A stretch of DNA of 64,000 nucleotides from 630D-37 sp037478835 (GTDB lineage Bacteria > Chloroflexota > Anaerolineae > Anaerolineales > Villigracilaceae). The DNA is taken from contig JBBFLV010000001.1 in the NCBI GenBank assembly GCA_037478835.1, forward strand, positions 417,900 through 481,899, written 5' to 3'. This document shows, piece after piece, positions 24,631 through 33,654 of the stretch; the stretch's first letter is position 1, and each line of letters opens with the position of its first letter. Under the pieces are notes generated by a model. It did not search any database and was not told the DNA's origin. It saw nothing but the letters and a program-made list of their open reading frames with translations. A program made the translations under genes and the position numbers.

Positions 24631-26286
24631 TCATTCGATAGAGATCAGAAATGCATAATGGGGTTGTCCACCTTCCTGGAGTTCCACTTCCTGCTGCGGA
24701 TAGCGCTCGCGCACCAGATCGGCCAGGCGGTTGGCTTCGCCGTGGGAGAGATCGGCACCGTAGAAGAGGGTGATCAGCTCATACGATTCGGCCTCGGCTT
24801 TTTCCAGTAGGCTGAGCAGCGCCTCTTCCAGCGTTGCCGCAGAAAGCACCAGTTTCCCATCCAGCAGGGCGATCACCTGATCCTTTTCCACTTTCACACC
24901 ATCCAGCTCCACCGAACGCGTGGCTACGGTGATTTCGCCACTGCGCACCCGCTCCATGGCCTTGACCATGCGCTCGGCAACGGCTTCCAGATCTCCATCC
25001 GGATCGTGGGCGAGCATGGCCGCCAAACCTTGCGGGATGGTGCGGCTGGGGACCACCACCACCTGCTTGACGGTCACTTCGCGTGCTTGGTTGGCCGCCA
25101 GGATGATGTTCTTGTTGTTCGGCAGGATGATGATTTTATCCGTGGGCAGGTTTTCAAAAGCGGCGAGGATTTCCTGCGTGCTCGGATTCATCGTTTGGCC
25201 ACCTTCCACGATGGCGGCCGCTCCCAAACTGGCGAAGATGCGGCTCAGGCCGCGGCCGGGGGAGACGGTCACAACGGCGATTTGTCCCGGTTGAACATTC
25301 ACCAGTTCCAGCCGCTCTGCCGTTGAGCCGGAACCACCCATCTGGGCCAGCAGGTTTTCCATCGCCACTTTGGTGATCGTGCCCAGTCCCATGATGTAGT
25401 CGATCGGCTCGTAGCGCTTTTCCAGCGGGACGTGGATGTGCATGCGGTACATGCCATCCCCTTCGCCGACCTGAATAGAAGTGCCCATTTGTTCCAGGCG
25501 GCTATAAAAGGCTTGGAGATCGAGAGGCTGGGAGGGGTAGAAATCAACCACCACCTCGAAATCCTGGCCTTCTTCGATCACTTCCATCGTCTCCTGCAAT
25601 TTGAGCGCCGAGAGCGGTTGCACGGTGACCAGCGGGGTATCCAGCGGCAGCCCTTTGGCATAGCGCAACATCCCTTCCAGGATGAAAAAGAGCCCTTTGC
25701 CACCCGAATCCACCACGCCGGCCTGTTTGAGCACGGGCAGCAGTTCCGGAGTGCGTTGGACGGAAGCATCGGCAGCCGGCACAATGCGTTCTAGAATTTG
25801 CAGCGGATCGTCGGTTTCCTTGAGCGCTTCTTCTGCGGCGGCGGCGACATCCTTGATCACGGTCAGGATCGTGCCTTCGACAGGGCGCACCACACCCTTA
25901 TAGGCGGTATCGCGCGCTTCAGCCAGGGCGCGCACGAACGCAGGGCCATCCAGAATCTCGACATCGTGCAATGCTTTGGCCACGCCGCGCCAAATCTGCG
26001 AAAGGATCACGCCGGAATTGCCGCGTGCGCCCATCAGAGCGCCCTGGGAAACAGCCGCGGCCATTTGTCCGATGTGACGATGACCGAGGTCTTTGATCTC
26101 GTTCCAGGCAGATTGCATGGTCAGCACCATGTTGGTGCCGGTATCGCCATCCGGCACCGGGAAGACGTTCAGCGAGTTCACCGTCTGCTGATTGGTGCGC
26201 AGCCAGGTGAGCGCCGCTTCCACCAGGTTTTTCAGCGCCAGGCCGTCAATGCGGGTGTTTGTTTGGGACGAGGTGGGGTTGCTCAT
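24631..26286 (-). CDS. fakA: DAK2-domain kinase, FakA/YloV type
   Basis: A 551-residue protein: an N-terminal DAK2 kinase domain with NVFPVPDGDTGTNMVLTM (metal/ATP site) and MGARGNSGVILSQIWRG, then the middle and C-terminal fatty-acid-binding-region domains typical of YloV (AVVTVSPGRGLSRIFASLGA). FakA phosphorylates fatty acids bound to a FakB (DegV) protein so that they can enter phospholipid synthesis. No fakB is in the window. It follows a yloU-like gene, the same order as yloU-yloV in Bacillus. An arrangement of this sort also supports a cytosolic location. Confidence 0.9.
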   Translation of the reverse strand: MSNPTSSQTNTRIDGLALKNLVEAALTWLRTNQQTVNSLNVFPVPDGDTGTNMVLTMQSAWNEIKDLGHRHIGQMAAAVSQGALMGARGNSGVILSQIWRGVAKALHDVEILDGPAFVRALAEARDTAYKGVVRPVEGTILTVIKDVAAAAEEALKETDDPLQILERIVPAADASVQRTPELLPVLKQAGVVDSGGKGLFFILEGMLRYAKGLPLDTPLVTVQPLSALKLQETMEVIEEGQDFEVVVDFYPSQPLDLQAFYSRLEQMGTSIQVGEGDGMYRMHIHVPLEKRYEPIDYIMGLGTITKVAMENLLAQMGGSGSTAERLELVNVQPGQIAVVTVSPGRGLSRIFASLGAAAIVEGGQTMNPSTQEILAAFENLPTDKIIILPNNKNIILAANQAREVTVKQVVVVPSRTIPQGLAAMLAHDPDGDLEAVAERMVKAMERVRSGEITVATRSVELDGVKVEKDQVIALLDGKLVLSAATLEEALLSLLEKAEAESYELITLFYGADLSHGEANRLADLVRERYPQQEVELQEGGQPHYAFLISIE

Positions 26287-26301
26287 GCGTTCTTTGCTCC
26301 G

Positions 26302-26658
26302 TTATTCTCCATTGCTAATCCGCAGGCCGGCGATGTGCACATGGATCGCATCCACCGGCAATCCCAGGGCTTTTTCCACATGGTAGCGCACGGTGTTGGC
26401 CACGCTTTGGGCGACCGAGCTAATGCGGGTGCCGTATTCGACGATGATATGGAGCTCAATTTCCAGTTTTTCGTCATGGTAGCGCACATAAACGCCACGC
26501 GCCGGTTGATGGGTGAGCGCACTGCTCAAGCCTTCGGCCAGGCCGCGCGGGGCCAGACCCACCACACCGTAGGATTGCAGCGTGGCACGTTGGGCGATGG
26601 TGGCAATGGCGCGCGGGGAAATGAAAATCCGTCCAAGGGAAGTGGTCTCTTCGCTCAT
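26302..26658 (-). CDS. Asp23/Gls24 (YloU) family protein
   Basis: A 118-residue Asp23/DUF322 protein. The core GRIFISPRAIATIAQRATL and the alternating strand ELHIIVEYGTRISSVAQSVA are typical, with AIHVHIAGLRI at the end. Family members associate with the cell envelope or stress response in Firmicutes. ATG 26658 is chosen over 26679 because the family begins close to this point and the upstream residues have no counterpart. It precedes the DAK2 kinase gene by 15 bases. Confidence 0.88.
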   Translation of the reverse strand: MSEETTSLGRIFISPRAIATIAQRATLQSYGVVGLAPRGLAEGLSSALTHQPARGVYVRYHDEKLEIELHIIVEYGTRISSVAQSVANTVRYHVEKALGLPVDAIHVHIAGLRISNGE

Positions 26659-26715
26659 AGCACATCCTGAAAGGTGCAAATCGAAATGGGATGTGGATTA
26701 TACCCTGGAAATGGG

Positions 26716-28035
26716 CTAAACCCAGTTTTCCAGCGTTTGCTTGACTTTGGAGAGGAACCAATCGGCCGAGGCGCCATCTAGGATGCGATGATCGAAGACG
26801 AAGGAGAGATAGACCATCGGGCGGATGGCGATGGAATCATTGCCCTCGGCATCGGTGATGACGATGGGGCGCTTGTGCAGGGCGCCGACACCTAAAATGC
26901 CGCATTGGGGCTGATTGATGATCGGGAAGGCGAAGAGCGAGCCGCTGATGCCGTGATTGGTGAGGGTAAAGGTGCCACCTTTGACTTCGTCCGGTTGCAG
27001 TTTCTTCGCCCGTGCCCGATTGGCCAGGTCGTTGACGGCGCGCGCCAGGCCGAGCAGCGAGAGGGTATCCGCGTGTTTGATTACCGGTACGATTAAACCC
27101 TCTTCTCCCAGCGAAGTTGCCATGCCGATGTTGATCTCTTTGTGGATCAGGATGCCTTCTTCGCTCCAGGAGGAGTTGACGATCGGGTAGGCTTTGAGGG
27201 CGGCGACGATGGCGGCGATGAAGTAGGCGGTGTAGGTGAGATGGACGCCATCGCGGGCGAATTGCTCCTTGTGGGCATTGCGATGGGCGATGACGCGGCT
27301 CATATCCGCTTCCATGACGGTGAGCACGTGAGGGGAGGTGCGTTTGCTCATCACCATGTGCTCTGCGATCTGGCGGCGCATGATGGTGTGGGGGATGAGC
27401 TCGGCGCCGGCAGGGACGGATGGGGTGGGGGTAGGCGGAACAGGGGCAGTGGGGGCGGGTGCCGCTGGGGCGGGCGGGATCGGCGCGGCGACGGCCGGGG
27501 CAGGAGCCGGGGAGGGTTGGGCGGCGGCCTTTTGACGAGCCTCGAGGTAGGCCAGGACGTCGTTTTTGGTGATGCGCCCTCCTTGGCCGGTGCCTTTGAT
27601 CTGGCTCAGGTCAATGCCGTGTTCGGCGGCCAGGCGGGCGACGACGGGAGAAATGAAGCCGGCCATGCGGGAGGCCTCTGCGGCGGGAGGCGCCTCAAGA
27701 ACCGGTTGCGGCGAGGCAGGAGCCGCTTTCGCCGCGGCGGCTACGGGTTGTTCTGTTTGCGGGGCGGCGGGAGCTTCGGCCGGCTCCAACGCTTCGTCGG
27801 GCTGTCCGATCAGGGCGATGACTTCGCCCACTTTGGCGACCGCCCCTTCTTTCGCTAAAACTTTAAGCAAGACGCCGGAAGCCGGAGCGGGGATTTCGGT
27901 ATCGACTTTGTCGGTGTTGACCTCCAGGAGTGGATCGAGTTCCTGAATGTTTTCACCTTCTTTTTTGAGCCAACGGGTGATGGTGACCTCCTGAACACCT
28001 TCACCGAGAAGCGGGACGAGCACTTTGACGGGCAT
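26716..28035 (-). CDS. 2-oxo acid dehydrogenase E2 acyltransferase (lipoyl-dependent)
   Basis: A 439-residue lipoamide acyltransferase. An N-terminal lipoyl domain (lysine in NTDKVDTEI), an Ala/Pro-rich linker, an E3-binding domain (ISPVVARLAAEHGIDLSQIKGTG), a second Ala/Pro-rich linker and the catalytic domain ending in FVFDHRILDGASADWFL with the active-site histidine. Normally it transfers acyl groups between lipoate and CoA in pyruvate or branched-chain dehydrogenase complexes. No E1 or E3 gene is in the window, so the complex is unknown. The lipoyl lysine context TDK is normal. Confidence 0.9.
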   Translation of the reverse strand: MPVKVLVPLLGEGVQEVTITRWLKKEGENIQELDPLLEVNTDKVDTEIPAPASGVLLKVLAKEGAVAKVGEVIALIGQPDEALEPAEAPAAPQTEQPVAAAAKAAPASPQPVLEAPPAAEASRMAGFISPVVARLAAEHGIDLSQIKGTGQGGRITKNDVLAYLEARQKAAAQPSPAPAPAVAAPIPPAPAAPAPTAPVPPTPTPSVPAGAELIPHTIMRRQIAEHMVMSKRTSPHVLTVMEADMSRVIAHRNAHKEQFARDGVHLTYTAYFIAAIVAALKAYPIVNSSWSEEGILIHKEINIGMATSLGEEGLIVPVIKHADTLSLLGLARAVNDLANRARAKKLQPDEVKGGTFTLTNHGISGSLFAFPIINQPQCGILGVGALHKRPIVITDAEGNDSIAIRPMVYLSFVFDHRILDGASADWFLSKVKQTLENWV

Positions 28036-28050
28036 GTTTCCTCCAGAAAT

Positions 28051-28773
28051 TTATAAGGGTGGGTAAGGGATGGCACGACGATGTTTTGGGGGAGCCGGGA
28101 AGATGGGATTGGCCAACAGGTTTTCGGCGCGCTGACGGAGCGCTTCGATCTCGGCCGGTTCGAGCAGGGAGCTGAGGACGGTGTGCAGTTCCGAGGGAGG
28201 GGTGAGCTGGGCGCGTAGGGTCTCCGTGGCTTCGAGCAGGGGTGGGGGGATGGGTTCGTTGGCGAAATCCCAGATGACGGTGCGCAATTTTTCTTCGACG
28301 TGAAAGCACAGTCCGTGATCGATTAACCACAAAGCACGGGTGCCGGTTTCGATTAGAATGTGGCTGCCTTTGCGGTCGGCGTTGTTAACGAGCAGGTCGA
28401 AGAGCGCTACGGGGCGCAGGCGGGTGCGATCTTCCGGGGTGAAGCGGAAGTAGTGGTACTGCGGGTCGTAGGGGATGAAGGTTTGTAAGGAACCGGGGCC
28501 GAAGGGGCCATCGGAGCGCAAGGTGGTGTAGGGGACGAAGCCGAATCCGAGGGCTTCGCTGACCCAGTAGGCAGCTACTTCGCGCCGGGCGAGGGTGCCT
28601 TCGGGGAAATCCCATAATGGCTGTTCGCCTTGCTGTGGTTTGTAGACGGCAGGGTAGCGCTTGCCGCGATGGCGGATTTCCACGAGGAAGGTGTAATTGG
28701 AGCCGAGCAGGAATTGCCCTTGCAAGATGATCGTTCCATAGGCGAAGGCTTCGGCCAGCGGGTGCTCTTTCAT
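28051..28773 (-). CDS. SCO1664 family protein (kinase-like fold)
   Basis: A 240-residue protein resembling the TIGR03843/SCO1664 family, whose fold is related to phosphatidylinositol-kinase-like or HipA-like enzymes. Visible are the nucleotide-binding-type segments EIRHRGKRYPAVYKPQQGEQ and LFDLLVNNADRKGSHILIE, and LWLIDHGLCFH. The neighbouring DUF3090 gene is its usual partner in actinobacteria, where the pair lies with a histidine-phosphatase-like gene. The function is not established. The gene is on the minus strand, nine bases from DUF3090. Confidence 0.75.
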   Translation of the reverse strand: MKEHPLAEAFAYGTIILQGQFLLGSNYTFLVEIRHRGKRYPAVYKPQQGEQPLWDFPEGTLARREVAAYWVSEALGFGFVPYTTLRSDGPFGPGSLQTFIPYDPQYHYFRFTPEDRTRLRPVALFDLLVNNADRKGSHILIETGTRALWLIDHGLCFHVEEKLRTVIWDFANEPIPPPLLEATETLRAQLTPPSELHTVLSSLLEPAEIEALRQRAENLLANPIFPAPPKHRRAIPYPPL

Positions 28774-28782
28774 GCCGAGGGA

Positions 28783-29310
28783 TCAATGCTTATGGCCGTT
28801 CTTTTTGACGCAGAAGTGTCCTTCGGGGTCGATCGGTTCGCCACACTGGGGGCAGAGGGGACGGCCGCGGCTGACCACTTCCGCGCCCCAGCGCGCCAAT
28901 TTGCGCAACTGCTGGCGGGTGCACCAAATGCGCAAGATGGCGGCTTCTTCGGCTTCCTGTTCTTCGGCATAGATCTCGCGCACGAAGAGCAGGACGCGAT
29001 CGTGTTCGGCATCGTAGCCTAGGCCAAGCTCGCCGGCGCGGAAAAGCGGGTCGAGCGGGGGTTGAATGTGCATTTCTTCTTCGATGTAGTCGCCGGGCAC
29101 ATCTTCCAGCTCTGGATGTTGGCGGATGACTTCGGCCAAGAATTGCTCGATGCCGCTGGCGAGGGATTGGAGCTGGATTTTTTCAATGAGGACGGTGTAA
29201 ACTTTCTCTCCCTGGCGAGCCTGGAGAAAGAAAACGCGCTGACCGGGCTGGCCGATGGCATCGGCGGTTAGGTGATCGCAGGGGTCGATATCCAGTTCAA
29301 AGCGAGGCAT
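28783..29310 (-). CDS. DUF3090 family protein
   Basis: A 175-residue cytosolic protein of DUF3090 (TIGR03847). The N-terminal domain has GQRVFFLQARQGEKVYTVLI and the C-terminus a zinc-ribbon-like CPQCGEPIDPEGHFCVKKNGH. It is encoded immediately before the SCO1664-like gene. Together they form a conserved actinobacterial pair of unknown function whose presence in another phylum is of interest. Confidence 0.78.
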   Translation of the reverse strand: MPRFELDIDPCDHLTADAIGQPGQRVFFLQARQGEKVYTVLIEKIQLQSLASGIEQFLAEVIRQHPELEDVPGDYIEEEMHIQPPLDPLFRAGELGLGYDAEHDRVLLFVREIYAEEQEAEEAAILRIWCTRQQLRKLARWGAEVVSRGRPLCPQCGEPIDPEGHFCVKKNGHKH

Positions 29311-29322
29311 GTTCCGTAACCT

Positions 29323-30102
29323 TTAGGGTTCTGTGCGCAGGATTTTCAGCATCTGGTCATAAATGCCGGGGGCGGCGGCAAGGATGGATTGGGGTGGGGA
29401 GAAGTAGTCGGCGCCGCCATCAGCGTTGGTGACGATGGCACCGGCCTCGGCGGCGATCAGGGCGCCGGCGGCCACATCCCAGGGTTTGAGGGAAAACTCC
29501 CAGAAGCCATCGAAGCGTCCGGCGGCCACATAGCATAGGTCGAGGGCGGCGGAGCCGAGGCGACGGACTCCCTGGGTGCGGGTGGCAAAGCGGATGAAGT
29601 AATCGAAGTTGTTGCGGGTGGAATGCCAGGCATCGTAAGGGAAGCCGGTCACCAGCAGGCTATGGGCGAGGTCCGTGGCCTGGGAAGCACGGATCGGGCG
29701 GGCGTTGAGGCGGGCGCCTCGGCCGCGTTCGGCGGTGAAGAGTTCCTGGCGCATCGGATCGTAGATCGCCGCCAGTTGCACCTGACCGCGAAAGGCATAG
29801 GCCAGGGAGACGCAGAAGATGGGCACGTGATGGGCATAGTTGACGGTGCCGTCCAGCGGATCAATATACCATTGGTGCTCTGCTCCTTGCTCTCCACCGC
29901 TTTCTTCGGCCAGGATGGCGTGATCGGGGAATCGGCGGCGGATTGCGGCGAGCAGGAAAGATTCCGAGGCGTGGTCGATCTCCGTTACCAGGTCGATCAC
30001 GCCTTTGTAGTGCACCTGGTGTTCCTGTTCGTATCCTTGGCGCAGAATTTCGCCGGCCTGCAGAGCCAGTTCCTCCAAGTCCTGGAGCGTTGGATGGGTC
30101 AT
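29323..30102 (-). CDS. suhB: Inositol monophosphatase family phosphatase
   Basis: A 259-residue magnesium-dependent sugar phosphatase of the IMPase (SuhB) family. Metal-site motifs are DHASESFLL, LAEESGG, DPLDGTVNYAHHVPIFCVS and, near the C-terminus, KPWDVAAGALIAAEAG. It could act on myo-inositol-1-phosphate or related sugar phosphates such as fructose-1,6-bisphosphate. It overlaps the upstream response-regulator gene by four bases. The ordinary sequence and length give no reason to expect anything unusual. Confidence 0.88.
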   Translation of the reverse strand: MTHPTLQDLEELALQAGEILRQGYEQEHQVHYKGVIDLVTEIDHASESFLLAAIRRRFPDHAILAEESGGEQGAEHQWYIDPLDGTVNYAHHVPIFCVSLAYAFRGQVQLAAIYDPMRQELFTAERGRGARLNARPIRASQATDLAHSLLVTGFPYDAWHSTRNNFDYFIRFATRTQGVRRLGSAALDLCYVAAGRFDGFWEFSLKPWDVAAGALIAAEAGAIVTNADGGADYFSPPQSILAAAPGIYDQMLKILRTEP

Positions 30103-30722
30103 AAGGCGTCGTTCAGGCCCTCGAGGGTTTGGTTGACTTTTTGGAGCTCGCTTTCGATCTCGGCGCGATCGGCGAGCGCTTGGCGGAGCAGTTCTTCAAA
30201 GGCGGGTTTTTGCTCTTCGGGTAGGCCGGCCAGAATGCGCTCGGTGCGGGCGATTTGTTGATTTTTCTGGCGAAGTTTGTTCTGCAGGCGATCGCGATAG
30301 CCTTCGTAGAAGGCGCGTTCTTCCATCGGCTCAGGAGGCGGCAGCGGTCCCTGTTGGATGAGCTCGGCAACGGTGAGCAGGAATTCTTCGATATCCACCG
30401 GTTTCTCGATGAAACGCGCCGCGCCCAGGCGCATGGCAAAATCTTCGTCTTCCGGGGCGACGTAGGTGGCCGAGAGAAAGATCACCGGGATGCTGCGCCG
30501 TTGGGGGTCGGTGCGCAGGCGATAGACCAGGGCAAAACCATCCATTTTGGGCATCAGGATGTCGGTAATGACCAGGATGGGCTGTACCCGTTGTAGAATT
30601 TCCCAGGCTTCCTGACCGTTGCGCGCCGTAAGCACTTCGTAGCCTTTGAAGCGCAGGGTCATCGCCAGGAAATCGAGGATGTTTGGGATGTCTTCGACCA
30701 GGAGAATCGGACCGCGGTTCAT
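30099..30722 (-). CDS. Response regulator with C-terminal coiled coil
   Basis: A 207-residue protein: a receiver domain with LLVEDIPNILDF (acidic pocket), LVITDILMPKMDG (phosphorylation site) and ARFIEKPVD (conserved lysine), then a long coiled coil rich in Gln/Glu/Leu (about residues 140-207) and no DNA-binding domain. A single-receiver-plus-coiled-coil shape suggests it signals by protein interaction. ATG 30722 is chosen because the receiver begins two residues later; a longer frame to 30761 lacks support. It overlaps the inositol phosphatase gene. Confidence 0.85.
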   Translation of the reverse strand: MNRGPILLVEDIPNILDFLAMTLRFKGYEVLTARNGQEAWEILQRVQPILVITDILMPKMDGFALVYRLRTDPQRRSIPVIFLSATYVAPEDEDFAMRLGAARFIEKPVDIEEFLLTVAELIQQGPLPPPEPMEERAFYEGYRDRLQNKLRQKNQQIARTERILAGLPEEQKPAFEELLRQALADRAEIESELQKVNQTLEGLNDAL

Positions 30723-30838
30723 GCCCGATATTGTACTACACCTTGCGTGTGCGATCCGCACGATCGAAGAGAGAGCAACGTTTTTGTTTTTGTTGCGTAT
30801 ACTGTTCCAGAGTCCAATTCTACAAAAGGAGATGTGCT

Positions 30839-32113
30839 ATGAAATGGCGATGGTTATCCCTTGTCTTGTCTCTTCTGCTGTTGCTTGCGCTCTTGTATCC
30901 GCTTTCGGTGGTCGATGCGTTTGATGGGCGAAGCGGGGAATCCGTGGTCATTCCGGCCGGCGAAGTGGTGAACGATGATCTGTACATTGCGGCGACGGAA
31001 GCGACGATTGACGGCGAGGTCAACGGAGATGTCTATTTCTTCGGGGAGACGCTTACCATCAACGGCCGGGTCAACGGGGATGTGAACGGTTTTGGCCAAG
31101 CGTTGGTGGTCCAAGGAACGGTGGAGGACGACATCCGTTTTGCCGGAGCGGTTTTCTATCTTGGGGAAAGGGCGCAGATCGGGAGCGATCTGATCGCTTT
31201 CGGTGCCAGTCTGGACTTGCGTCCCGATAGTCGAATTGGACAGGATGTGCTTTTCTTCGGTGGACAAGCCTATCTGGGTGCCGAGATCGGGCGCAATCTG
31301 CAAGGGGGTGCAGAGGCGGTGATGCTCACCGGGCATGTGATGGGAAATGCGGATCTGACCGTAACGGGTCAGGAAGGGACCTCGGAGCCGCCAATCTTTG
31401 GGCCGGCGCCGGTGCCGGTGCCGCAGATTCGGAGCGGGTTGACGATCGATCCCTCGGCGCGTGTGGATGGCGATCTTACCTATCGTAGCCTGAGTGCATT
31501 GGAAGTTCCGGCGCAGAACGTAGGTGGGAAGGTGACTTACGAGGAGTTGGAAGAGATGCCTCAGGAAGAGACGATCGAATCGCGCCTGCTGAGCAGTCTG
31601 CGTTCCTGGGTGACGCTTCTGTTCTTTGGGATTCTCTTTGCCGGATTCTCGCCACGCTTGCTGGAGAATAGCGCCAAACAGGTGCGTGAACGCCTTTGGG
31701 CGGCGCTAGGTTGGGGAGTTTTGGCCTACGTTGCTTTCCTCTTTGCGCTGCTGGTCATCGTGGTGTTGATCGTCTTGCTGGCGGCGTTCTTTGGCGTGCT
31801 TACCCTGGGTAACATCAGTGCACTCCTCTTCTTCGGCGGTCTGATCCTGGTTGCCGGGCTGATCTTTGCGTTCGTTTTTGTCACGACGTATCTGAGCAAA
31901 ATCCTGGTCGGATGGCAGCTTGGGAAGTGGCTAACACAACGTTTCCTGCCGCAGTGGGCCGGTCAACGGTATGCTCCGTTGCTGGGTGTTGCGTTGCTGG
32001 CGCTGGCCTTGCAGGTTCCCTACCTAGGCTTTGTGTTGGGGGTGCTGGCGCTTTTCATCGGCCTGGGAGCGTTGTGGCTGATGGGTCCGACCCATTTGAC
32101 GAGAAGCGCTTAG
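30839..32113 (+). CDS. Membrane protein with polymer-forming (bactofilin-like) repeats
   Basis: A 424-residue protein. A signal-like helix is followed by a right-handed beta-helix-like region (residues about 30-190) with recurring units such as TIDGEVNGDVYFFGE, TINGRVNGDVNGFGQ and TVEDDIRFAGAVFYL, close to bactofilin or polymer-forming domains. Four or five hydrophobic helices (about 250-415) end the protein. The leader appears secreted, so the beta-helix is extracytoplasmic, unlike normal cytosolic bactofilin. Function unknown; it may scaffold the cell surface. ATG 30839 is chosen because a hydrophobic signal starts there and AAAGGAG precedes it. Confidence 0.75.
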   Translation: MKWRWLSLVLSLLLLLALLYPLSVVDAFDGRSGESVVIPAGEVVNDDLYIAATEATIDGEVNGDVYFFGETLTINGRVNGDVNGFGQALVVQGTVEDDIRFAGAVFYLGERAQIGSDLIAFGASLDLRPDSRIGQDVLFFGGQAYLGAEIGRNLQGGAEAVMLTGHVMGNADLTVTGQEGTSEPPIFGPAPVPVPQIRSGLTIDPSARVDGDLTYRSLSALEVPAQNVGGKVTYEELEEMPQEETIESRLLSSLRSWVTLLFFGILFAGFSPRLLENSAKQVRERLWAALGWGVLAYVAFLFALLVIVVLIVLLAAFFGVLTLGNISALLFFGGLILVAGLIFAFVFVTTYLSKILVGWQLGKWLTQRFLPQWAGQRYAPLLGVALLALALQVPYLGFVLGVLALFIGLGALWLMGPTHLTRSA

Positions 32114-32128
32114 AGGCGGAAATTGAAC

Positions 32129-32152
32129 CTGGATGGACACGGATGAACACGG
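32129..32152. repeat. GGATGGACACGGATGAACACGG repeat (family B)
   Basis: About two units of a ten-to-twelve base motif (TGGATGGACACGGATGAACACG). A degenerate reverse form lies at 8946-8975. Confidence 0.55.
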
Positions 32153-32218
32153 GCTTGGCTGATTGTTGACACCATCCTGCCATCGGCGATCTTACTTCTG
32201 AGAATTTCGGATGATGAA

Positions 32219-32246
32219 AAAGGGAGCCGTGTATTCGGCTCCCTTT
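32219..32246. terminator. Bidirectional intrinsic terminator between convergent genes
   Basis: AAAGGGAGCCG and CGGCTCCCTTT form a perfect 11-base stem with a six-base loop, A-rich on the left and T-rich on the right, serving the plus-strand membrane protein gene and the minus-strand MFS gene. Confidence 0.85.
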
Positions 32247-32270
32247 CCTGATTCGATCTGCGGTTCGTAG

Positions 32271-33641
32271 TTATCCCGCATAGCGCTTGGCTTCTTCCAT
32301 CGCTTTCTTTTCGTTGACGAAGGGCAGTAGGAGCAATCCCATGACGAAGAAGAAGATCAGCGAAAGGATGGCCGGACGGAGGCTACCGCTCCATTGATTG
32401 ACCAGGCCGAAGAGGAGCGGTCCCGTCCAGGAGGTGCCGCGTTCGCTGACTTCGTAGAACGCGTAGAATTCGGCCTCTTTGCCATCTGGGATCATCTGAG
32501 CGAAGAGGCTACGGCTAATGGCCTGAGAGCCGCCCATCACCAGGGCAATGATCGCTCCGAGGATCCAGAATTCGGTTACACGTGATTCGCCTTTCAACCC
32601 CCCATAGGCATAGATCACCACGGCCGCCCAGATCACCAGGCTGATCAGGATCGAACGTTTGGCTCCCACCCAACCGGCCAGCCTTCCCCAAAAGAGCGCG
32701 CCGAAGAAGGCGACGAATTGGATCATCAAGATGACCATGGTCAGCGTCGATTGATCCACTTCCAACCCACCGCGTACGAGCGGAGCGGCGGCGAAGGTCG
32801 CCGAGACGGCGATCACGGTCTGGATGCCATCGTTATACAGGAAATAGGCCAGGAGGAATTTGAGCGTTTCGGGGAAGTGTTTCAGCTCGCGCAGCGTCTG
32901 GAAGAGTTGCTTGAAACCGATGCTGACGTAGGTTTCACCCGGTGGCAAGGGGCGCCGCGCATGGCGTGGGCGCAGGCGCGACCAGGTGAAATTGGAGAAT
33001 AACAACCACCATACCCCTGCAGAAGCCAAGTTGATCCGCACGGCCAACCCTGTGGGCACTCCCAGGCGTTCGCGCATCAGGTAGAAAATGAGGTTGAAGA
33101 CCAGTAACAGCCCTCCACCCAGATAGCCCATTGCCCATCCGTATGAGGAGACGCGATCGCGCTCCTCTTCGCTGGCGATATCCGGCAAATACGAATTGTA
33201 GAAGACGATGGCCGCGCCAAAAGCCAGGTTTGCTAATATGAAGAGCAATCCACCCAACCACCAGAGCGGCTGTGTGACAAAGAAGAACAGAATCGTGGCT
33301 ACTGCCCCAATGGTGGCAAAGAGCTGCATCATGCGTTTACGGATGTGGGAATAATCGGCGATCGCTCCCAGAATGGGCAGGAAGAACACCTGCAGGCCTA
33401 CCGAGAGGGAAACACAATATGGCAGAAAAGAATCTGGGGCGATGGGAATGCCCAGCAAGCGCGCCATGCCATCGGGGTAGGCTTTTGCGGCCTCCGCGGT
33501 CAGGGAAGCGAGGTAGGGCCCTAAAAAAACGGTGCCAACAGTGGTACTAAACGCACTGTTGGCCCAGTCATACATCGCCCAACCGAAGATTTCGCGCTTA
33601 TCGTTGACGGTGGTCACAGCAAGGGAATCAGAAACGGCCAT
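32271..33641 (-). CDS. MFS transporter, UMF1/Atg22-like
   Basis: A 456-residue membrane protein with about twelve hydrophobic helices. The N-terminal WAMYDWANSAFSTTVGTVFL motif is characteristic of the UMF1 (unknown major facilitator, Atg22-like) family, and the middle has ILGAIADYSHIRKRM typical of the intracellular MFS loop, and GGSQAISRSLFAQMIPDGK later. Related yeast proteins export amino acids, but the bacterial substrate is unknown. It ends at the bidirectional terminator shared with the preceding gene. Confidence 0.85.
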   Translation of the reverse strand: MAVSDSLAVTTVNDKREIFGWAMYDWANSAFSTTVGTVFLGPYLASLTAEAAKAYPDGMARLLGIPIAPDSFLPYCVSLSVGLQVFFLPILGAIADYSHIRKRMMQLFATIGAVATILFFFVTQPLWWLGGLLFILANLAFGAAIVFYNSYLPDIASEEERDRVSSYGWAMGYLGGGLLLVFNLIFYLMRERLGVPTGLAVRINLASAGVWWLLFSNFTWSRLRPRHARRPLPPGETYVSIGFKQLFQTLRELKHFPETLKFLLAYFLYNDGIQTVIAVSATFAAAPLVRGGLEVDQSTLTMVILMIQFVAFFGALFWGRLAGWVGAKRSILISLVIWAAVVIYAYGGLKGESRVTEFWILGAIIALVMGGSQAISRSLFAQMIPDGKEAEFYAFYEVSERGTSWTGPLLFGLVNQWSGSLRPAILSLIFFFVMGLLLLPFVNEKKAMEEAKRYAG

Positions 33642-33654
33642 GAATACCTCCAGG

